This document shows, in pieces, positions 42,123 through 46,818 of a DNA stretch of 46,818 nt. The stretch spans positions 1-46,818 of the forward strand of contig CAYFYB010000011.1 in the NCBI GenBank assembly GCA_964347345.1. Reading direction: 5' to 3'. The first letter of the stretch is position 1. Every line of letters starts with the position of its first letter. Under the pieces are notes generated by a model. The model saw only the letters and a program-made list of their open reading frames with translations. It was not told the DNA's origin and made no database searches. Both the position numbers and the translations under genes were made by a program. Source of the stretch: JAJISG01 sp964347345 (GTDB lineage: Archaea > Thermoplasmatota > Thermoplasmata > RBG-16-68-12 > JAJISG01).

Positions 42123-42894
42123 GGGCACGTCCATCTACAAGATCATCCTCAAACCCATGATGGTCACCCTGAGGCAGTTCATAAAATCCACCTTCTCCCG
42201 GCCCAACACCGTCCTGTACCCCTACGAGAGGCCCCAGTTCCCGGAGAACGTGCGCAACCAGCACGAGATCGACTGGGAGAAGTGCATCGGGTGCGAGATC
42301 TGCCGGAAGGTGTGTCCTAACGAGTGCATCTACTTCGAGTTCGTGGAGGTGGAGGGCGAGTACGACGGTCCCCTGAGGTCGGAGGTGGACGGCATCAAGA
42401 AGCAGGTCCGCCGACCGGCTGTGGACGTGGGCCACTGCCTCTTCTGTGGGGACTGTGAGGAGTTCTGCCCAACGGATGCCTACGCCTTCGTGGACACCAT
42501 CGAGCTGGCCGACTACACCCGGGAGGACCTGTACTACCATGCCGAGGAACTGAGGAAGGACCCGGAGAAGAGTGACCGGGAGATGGTCCTCTTCAACCGC
42601 ATGGGGGAGAACCCCATCCTCCAGGTGGACATATGCATAGGCTGCTTCCGGTGCGCTCGGGAGTGCCCAACCCTCTGCATCGACATGGTCCCCGGACCCA
42701 AGCTGAGAAAGGACAAGCCTGTGATGATCCCCGACATCGACTACTCTCGTTGCATCGGCTGTGCTCAGTGCGTGGACGTGTGTCCTGTCAACTGCCTCCA
42801 CATGGAGGAGGTGGAGGTGGACAACGCCTTCTTCTACCACGTGAACCCCCAGCAGGAGGTCCCTGTCGTGAGCACGCTGATTCCGGAGGAGTGA
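42082..42894 (+). CDS. NuoI-like protein with four [4Fe-4S] motifs
   Basis: A 270-residue ferredoxin. The N-terminus resembles NuoI/FpoI (MMVTLRQFIKSTFSRPNTV, PYERPQFPENVRNQHEID), followed by CIGCEICRKVCPNEC and CLFCGDCEEFCPTDA. Two further motifs follow in the C-terminal half: CIGCFRCARECPTLC and CIGCAQCVDVCPVNC. Normal NuoI has only two clusters, so this is a doubled form with about 100 extra residues. It likely feeds electrons to the NuoB-like subunit. The start has AAGGAGAG seven bases upstream, inside nuoB. Confidence 0.9.
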   Translation: MKSPRSSPQKLRAEGTSIYKIILKPMMVTLRQFIKSTFSRPNTVLYPYERPQFPENVRNQHEIDWEKCIGCEICRKVCPNECIYFEFVEVEGEYDGPLRSEVDGIKKQVRRPAVDVGHCLFCGDCEEFCPTDAYAFVDTIELADYTREDLYYHAEELRKDPEKSDREMVLFNRMGENPILQVDICIGCFRCARECPTLCIDMVPGPKLRKDKPVMIPDIDYSRCIGCAQCVDVCPVNCLHMEEVEVDNAFFYHVNPQQEVPVVSTLIPEE

Positions 42895-42961
42895 TCATCG
42901 GAGGCCCCAGCAGCCCTCGCTCCCCTGAGAAACTCTGTCTGTATATTAACCAACTAATAGC

Positions 42962-44023
42962 TTGACACCCTTGGTTGTCCACGTGTCATCCTTCGAAGTC
43001 GGCTACTGGGCCGCCCAAGAGCAGCACTCACCGACGGAGCTCCTGAGGCTGCTGGTGAAGGCGGAGAAGGCGGGTTTTAGGCGATGCATCACCAGCGACC
43101 ACTTCCATCCATGGTTTCATACTGGAGCGGGTTCTAGTTCCACCCTGATCTGGCTGCCCGCTGCTTTGGAAAGGACGACGTCCATGGTCATTGGGACGGG
43201 GGTTTCGGCTCCAACCTACCGCTACCACCCGGCCATCCTGGCCCAGGCCTTCGCCACGTTGGACCTCCTCCACCCCGGCAGAGTGACCATGGGGGTAGCA
43301 ACTGGGGAGGCCATGAACGAGGTGCCCCTGGGCTATGACTGGCCCCCCTACGATGAGAGGCTCGAGAGACTGGAGGAGGCCATCCGTGTCATGCGCCTCC
43401 TGTGGACGGAGGACTTCGCATCTTTCCAGGGCAAGCACTACCGTCTGGTGGACGCAAACCTCTATGTTAGGCCGAGGGAGGGCGTGCCCATCTACGTTGC
43501 GGCGTCGGGGGCCAAGGCAGCTGAACTTGCGGGGCGGCTTGGAGACGGATTGCTGACGGTCCCCCAGGAAGGTCCCCGCCTCACAGAGGTCATCCTCCCT
43601 TCCATGAGGAGCGGTGCGGAGCAAGGGGGCAGGGACCCCGGGGACCTGAACCTACTGATCGAGTTCAAGTTCTCCTACAGTGAGGACTACGACATGGCCC
43701 TGGAGTCCATAAGACGCTGGGGCGCGACCGAGATCCCGGGTATCTTCGGCCGTCAGGTCTATGACCCCCGGGTGCTAGAGGAGATGGCACTGGCCGTGGA
43801 GCCTGAGCGGCTGCTGAAGACATGGAAGGTGGTGACCGATCTCGAGGATCTCATTCGCCCGATTGAGGAATACGCAAGGCTCGGCTTCAAGGAGGTGTAC
43901 CTTCACAGCTCCAGCCCTGACGAGGATTTCGTGCTGAACGGGCTGCGACGCTCCCTACTTCCATACCTCCGGGAAGCGGGCGCGACCGAGAATCCTGAAC
44001 ACGGAACAGGACAGAAAGCATAA
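42962..44023 (+). CDS. F420-dependent LLM-class oxidoreductase (FGD-like)
   Basis: A 353-residue luciferase-like barrel: ITSDHFHPWFHTGAG, IGTGVSAPTYRYHPAILAQ, GVATGEAMNEVPLGYDWP and PIYVAASGAKAAELAGRLGDG. This is the pattern of the F420-dependent glucose-6-phosphate dehydrogenase-like group, which oxidises alcohols or sugars with coenzyme F420. The natural substrate cannot be read. The start is TTG at 42962 or TTG at 42971; the TATA block tgtatattaac at 42940-42950 favours a nearly leaderless start. Confidence 0.88.
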   Translation: MTPLVVHVSSFEVGYWAAQEQHSPTELLRLLVKAEKAGFRRCITSDHFHPWFHTGAGSSSTLIWLPAALERTTSMVIGTGVSAPTYRYHPAILAQAFATLDLLHPGRVTMGVATGEAMNEVPLGYDWPPYDERLERLEEAIRVMRLLWTEDFASFQGKHYRLVDANLYVRPREGVPIYVAASGAKAAELAGRLGDGLLTVPQEGPRLTEVILPSMRSGAEQGGRDPGDLNLLIEFKFSYSEDYDMALESIRRWGATEIPGIFGRQVYDPRVLEEMALAVEPERLLKTWKVVTDLEDLIRPIEEYARLGFKEVYLHSSSPDEDFVLNGLRRSLLPYLREAGATENPEHGTGQKA

Positions 44024-44069
44024 AAGGGCCCGGAGACTATCTTACTCTGAGAGCTAGGAGGAAGAGAAT

Positions 44070-44372
44070 ATGCCTTCCATCGAAGAAGTCAAGGCCGTCC
44101 TGAAGAAGTGCTACGACCCAGAGATACCAATCAACATCATGGACCTGGGTCTGGTCTACGATATCGACCTCAATGGCGACAAGGTCCACGTCAAGATGAC
44201 CCTGACTGCTCCAGGCTGCCCCATGCACACCATGATCTCTGAAGACGTGAAGAGGAAGCTCCTCTCCGTAGACGGCGTCAACGAGGCAGAGGTGGAGGTC
44301 GTCTGGGATCCTCCGTGGACTCCTGAGAAGATGTCAGAGACAGCCAAGCGGATGCTGGGCTGGGGTATCTGA
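44070..44372 (+). CDS. MIP18/DUF59 iron-sulfur assembly protein
   Basis: A 100-residue protein of the MIP18/PaaD/SufT-like family: CYDPEIPINIMDLGLVYDID, VHVKMTLTAPGCPMHTMI with its conserved Cys, and VEVVWDPPWTPEKMSETAKR. Relatives help mature Fe-S proteins. In a genome rich in Fe-S enzymes this is expected. TATA (cataaaag) at about 44019 and AGGAGGAAGAG before the ATG support the start. Confidence 0.9.
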   Translation: MPSIEEVKAVLKKCYDPEIPINIMDLGLVYDIDLNGDKVHVKMTLTAPGCPMHTMISEDVKRKLLSVDGVNEAEVEVVWDPPWTPEKMSETAKRMLGWGI

Positions 44373-44424
44373 GCCTCGGGTCTCCCTAGGCGGCCCACGT
44401 TCCTTCCCCGGATGGAGGTATTGA

Positions 44425-44976
44425 CTGAAAGGACACTGGGCGGAAAGGGATGCGCTCCTTTCAGCTCTGGTCTTGGAAAGAGAAGGGGCCGACTTTTACT
44501 CGAGGGTTTCACGGATAGCAGCGGACCCGCGGGCCCGCAAGCTCTTCCACGATCTGGCTGACGGGAGGCTTGAAGCGGCCAGTCTGCTCATCACCCGGTA
44601 CGGGGAGCTTTCTGATGAAGATCACGACCTCGAAGCCGAAGATGCGAACAGGAGGCTGGAAGAGAAGGGTCTGACGAGGCCATCCATCTATCCTCACAAA
44701 TCCGTGGAGACGGCTGTCTGCTTCGTGTGTGGAGAAGAGGTACTCGTCGACGACCTGCCGCCGGAATGTCCCTTCTGTGGCGCCTCAGGATACTCTTTCG
44801 AGAGTGACATCGATGAAGGGCAGGCCTTTGCCATGGTTCGGGAGAACGAGTCGAAGAGGCTTGACTTCTACAGGCAGAGCATGCAGGCCGCTTCAGGGGA
44901 TGCCAGGGCCCTTTTGGCGACGCTGATTCAGCAGGGGGAAGAGTGCCTCCGAGACTTGGAGGCTGAGGGACCCTAG
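44425..44976 (+). CDS. rubrerythrin-like protein with central rubredoxin and lost diiron ligands
   Basis: Ferritin-like helices (LLSALVLEREGADFYSRVSR, then LFHDLADGRLEAASLL) are followed by a rubredoxin-type knuckle pair (CFVCGEEVLVDDLPPECPFC) and a second helix pair (ENESKRLDFYRQSMQAA, LIQQGEECLRDLE). In rubrerythrin the second helix carries ExxH ligands; here they read GRLEA and EECLR, so the diiron site looks incomplete. The frame is open back to a TGA at 44422; GGAGG at 44415 points to the CTG at 44425 as start, while the first ordinary start is a TTG at 44473 that cuts into the first helix. Confidence 0.65.
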   Translation: MKGHWAERDALLSALVLEREGADFYSRVSRIAADPRARKLFHDLADGRLEAASLLITRYGELSDEDHDLEAEDANRRLEEKGLTRPSIYPHKSVETAVCFVCGEEVLVDDLPPECPFCGASGYSFESDIDEGQAFAMVRENESKRLDFYRQSMQAASGDARALLATLIQQGEECLRDLEAEGP

Positions 44977-45092
44977 CCGTCATCGGGAATGGCATCCTCA
45001 GACGGGAATCGCATTCCAAGGCCAGTCTCAGAGATGACCCCACAAGGTCTATTTAGTATCCCCTGTATGAGTCGCCACACTGACTAGGAGGT

Positions 45093-46301
45093 ATGTTAAC
45101 GGCCAGGATCACGGAGTTCGAGGACGACCTCTTTGCCTGCCTCATGTGTGGATACTGCGCTCCAGTCTGCCCTCCCTATCAGGAGATGGGTTGGGAGTCC
45201 ATCACCCCCCGGGCCAAGATGTACTACATGAAGCAGTACTACATGAGGGGACTGACGGACCGCCTGCTGAGAAGGAAGGTCCGCATCAACGAGAAGTTCG
45301 CCGAGGCGGTCTACAAGTGCACTTCCTGCGGTCACTGCCAGACCGTCTGCCCCGTCGACATCCCCTTCCAGAGGAGGTGGGATGAGATCAAGCAGTGGCT
45401 CATCGACCGGGGAGTCGCCAACTTTCGAGAGCACAGGGAAGTCTACGAGAACGTCCTTGCCGAGCACAACATCTATGGCGAGCCCCACGAGGAGAGGGCG
45501 GGGTGGATTCCGGAGGAGGCGAAGATTTCCACGCATCCAGAGCTCATCTTTTGGGTCGGCTGCGCCCAGAGCTACAAGCAGCGCAAAGTGGCCCGGGACG
45601 TCGTCAAGATCCTGAACGCTGTGGGCGTGAAGTATGCCATCCTGGGCAAGGACGAGTGGTGCACCGGCGCGCCCCTGATGCGGATGGGTTATGTGAGATA
45701 TGTGAGGGCCCAGCTGGCGCCTCACAATGTTGAGGCTGTTGCACGGACGGGGGCAAAGACCCTGGTGACGGCCTGCGCCGAGTGCTTCCGGGCTTTCTGG
45801 AGGGACTACCGGGAGATGATCGGCAATCCTCCCTTTTCCGTGTATCACATCTCGCAGTACGTCGAGCGGCTGGTCAAGGAGAAGAAGCTTAAGCTGGTTA
45901 AGCCGCTGCCCAAGGTCGTCACTCTCCACGATGCATGCCACCTGGGAAGGAATTGTGGCATGTATGAGGAGCCCCGGAGGGCTCTCAAGCTCATTCCCCA
46001 GGCCAAGGCAGTGGAGATGCGTCGGAACAGGGAGGAGACCCTATGCAGTGGGGCCAGCGGGGGCTTCAACCTCGTCTGGGAGAAGGAGGCAGCCAACATC
46101 GCGAGGCGAAGGTTGGAGGAAGCGGTAAGTAGCGGAGCACAAGTTCTCGCAAGCACCTGCCCCTTCGCCGAAGAGCACATGAGGGAGGTCGCCCAGAGGG
46201 CCAACATCCCTATCGAAACGGTAGACCTGGTGGAGCTGATTGCTGAATCGCTGGAGGCAGAGGAGCACGTGGCCGTCAAGGAGGCTCAAAGCCAGCGGTA
46301 G
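45093..46301 (+). CDS. HdrD-like Fe-S/CCG oxidoreductase
   Basis: A 402-residue protein with two N-terminal [4Fe-4S] motifs (CLMCGYCAPVCPPY and CTSCGHCQTVCPVDI) and two CCG halves. Both are degenerate: CTG in DEWCTGAPLM with a following CAEC, and CSG in ETLCSGASGG with CHLGRN and TCPF. The intact CCG pair needed for the special HdrB cluster is therefore absent. It is a separate gene, with TATA-like tctatttagt at 45047 and AGGAGGT next to the ATG. A third member of the family in the window; the electron partner is unknown, perhaps a dehydrogenase flavoprotein elsewhere. Confidence 0.85.
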   Translation: MLTARITEFEDDLFACLMCGYCAPVCPPYQEMGWESITPRAKMYYMKQYYMRGLTDRLLRRKVRINEKFAEAVYKCTSCGHCQTVCPVDIPFQRRWDEIKQWLIDRGVANFREHREVYENVLAEHNIYGEPHEERAGWIPEEAKISTHPELIFWVGCAQSYKQRKVARDVVKILNAVGVKYAILGKDEWCTGAPLMRMGYVRYVRAQLAPHNVEAVARTGAKTLVTACAECFRAFWRDYREMIGNPPFSVYHISQYVERLVKEKKLKLVKPLPKVVTLHDACHLGRNCGMYEEPRRALKLIPQAKAVEMRRNREETLCSGASGGFNLVWEKEAANIARRRLEEAVSSGAQVLASTCPFAEEHMREVAQRANIPIETVDLVELIAESLEAEEHVAVKEAQSQR

Positions 46302-46633
46302 AGAACCTTGAAGAAGCCCTGCTTGTCCACGTTGCCTTTGAAGTCGAACCACTTCACCACGGCTTCTCTGAGCTCCTCCAGAGTCTTGAATCCAGTCAAA
46401 AGGGCGTCGTATATCGTCAGGTCCTCGACCTTCTGGGCCTCCACGAGAATCACCTGCGCCTCTCCCAGGACATCGTCGCCCAGCTTGATGTTGAAGATGT
46501 TTCCAGGGAACCAGGCGTTCTTCTCCATCTCCTCCTTGTCCCTGTACGCGTAGTAGATCAGCTTCTCCTTCAGCCTCTCCTCGTTGATGGGGCTCTGGTA
46601 TGCGTACTCCCGCCGGGACTTGGATGCTGCCAT
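46286..46633 (-). CDS. ASCH-like domain protein
   Basis: The ATG at 46633, after GGAAGGGAACC, gives 115 residues; a longer frame from 46663 overlaps the promoter. IFNIKLGDDVLGEAQVILVE, VEDLTIYDALLTGFKTLEEL and AVVKWFDFKGN fit the ASCH (PUA-like) fold, which is thought to bind RNA or nucleotides. It converges with the HdrD-like gene, overlapping by 16 bases. The TATA-like ctttatac (minus strand, near 46676) supports the start. Confidence 0.65.
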   Translation of the reverse strand: MAASKSRREYAYQSPINEERLKEKLIYYAYRDKEEMEKNAWFPGNIFNIKLGDDVLGEAQVILVEAQKVEDLTIYDALLTGFKTLEELREAVVKWFDFKGNVDKQGFFKVLYRWL

Positions 46634-46745
46634 GGTTCCCTTCCTTCTTCGCGTTGCGACCAAGAATGGAGTCTGTATAAAGGTTGCGGGGCCCTCGGGG
46701 GTGAGGGAAAAAGCTCAAGCGTGGTTAGTGATAACCATTGCCGAA

Positions 46746-46818
46746 GCGGAGGTAGCCAAGCACGGCCAACGGCGCAGCCCTTAGGAGGCTGTCCTCAGTG
46801 GTTCGCAGGTTCAAATCC
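46746..46818 (+). tRNA. tRNA-Leu(UAG), 3' truncated
   Basis: The acceptor 5' strand GCGGAGG is followed by TA, a D arm (GCC with GGC), an anticodon stem of five pairs (CAGCC/GGCTG) around the loop CTTAGGA (anticodon TAG), a long type II variable arm (TCCTCAGTGGTTCGC) and the T arm AGGTTCAAATCC, where the window ends. The long arm and TAG anticodon both indicate leucine. The acceptor 3' side and CCA are not visible. Confidence 0.9.

Noticed and set aside
1..46818. CRISPR arrays, insertion sequences or integrated elements
   Set aside because: No spaced repeat array, transposase or integrase was found; the only notable direct repeat is the 38-bp pair in the surface-protein genes.

Overview
The window is archaeal. 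It carries a TFB homologue, the archaeal order rps13-rps4-rps11-rpoD, two ether-lipid genes (geranylgeranylglyceryl phosphate synthase and its UbiA-type partner), a DUF2070 gene, an F420-type oxidoreductase, TATA/BRE-like promoters and several nearly leaderless starts. GTG and TTG starts are common and many genes overlap by 4 bases. The redox content (Hdr/Mvh, Etf, Nuo-like, F420) points to an anaerobic, hydrogen-handling archaeon on the euryarchaeal/Thermoplasmatota side. No mcr gene is present. The exact lineage cannot be read from the sequence.

Region 1 (1-11.2 kb) is an accessory exported redox region. A (+) operon encodes a SufR-like Fe-S regulator, a Tat-exported four-cluster ferredoxin subunit, an NrfD-type membrane subunit, a DOMON protein and a large EB_dh/CBM9-like protein with a C-terminal anchor. 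It is flanked by two related PKD/fibronectin-type surface proteins, one cut by the window start and one broken by a deletion and a frameshift. A (-) set encodes a four-helix membrane protein, an EB_dh-like domain fused to a b-type cytochrome, and a polytopic membrane protein. No molybdopterin or other catalytic subunit is visible, so the substrate is unknown.

Region 2 (11.4-22.3 kb) is one compact (-) operon: HdrD-like protein, EtfB, EtfA, a membrane cytochrome b/Fe-S/CCG fusion (EMO-like), HdrA, MvhD, MvhG, MvhA, a hydrogenase maturation protease and a HypA-like protein lacking its zinc loop. It physically links a flavin-based bifurcating hydrogenase module to an ETF and a membrane electron acceptor. 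Separate HdrB and HdrC genes are absent.

Region 3 (22.3-46.8 kb) is mostly housekeeping with small redox proteins: an SDR, a peroxiredoxin fold without its peroxidatic cysteine, endonuclease IV, Rdx and DCC thiol proteins, the rps13-rpoD operon, lipid genes, PdxT, a pair of MetE-like proteins, an Xre-CBS regulator, an O-methyltransferase, an aldehyde dehydrogenase, TFB, a TrmB-type regulator with a V4R-like end, an orphan NuoB/NuoI-like pair, an F420-type enzyme, a MIP18-like protein, an unusual rubrerythrin relative, another HdrD-like protein, an ASCH-like protein and the start of a tRNA-Leu(UAG).
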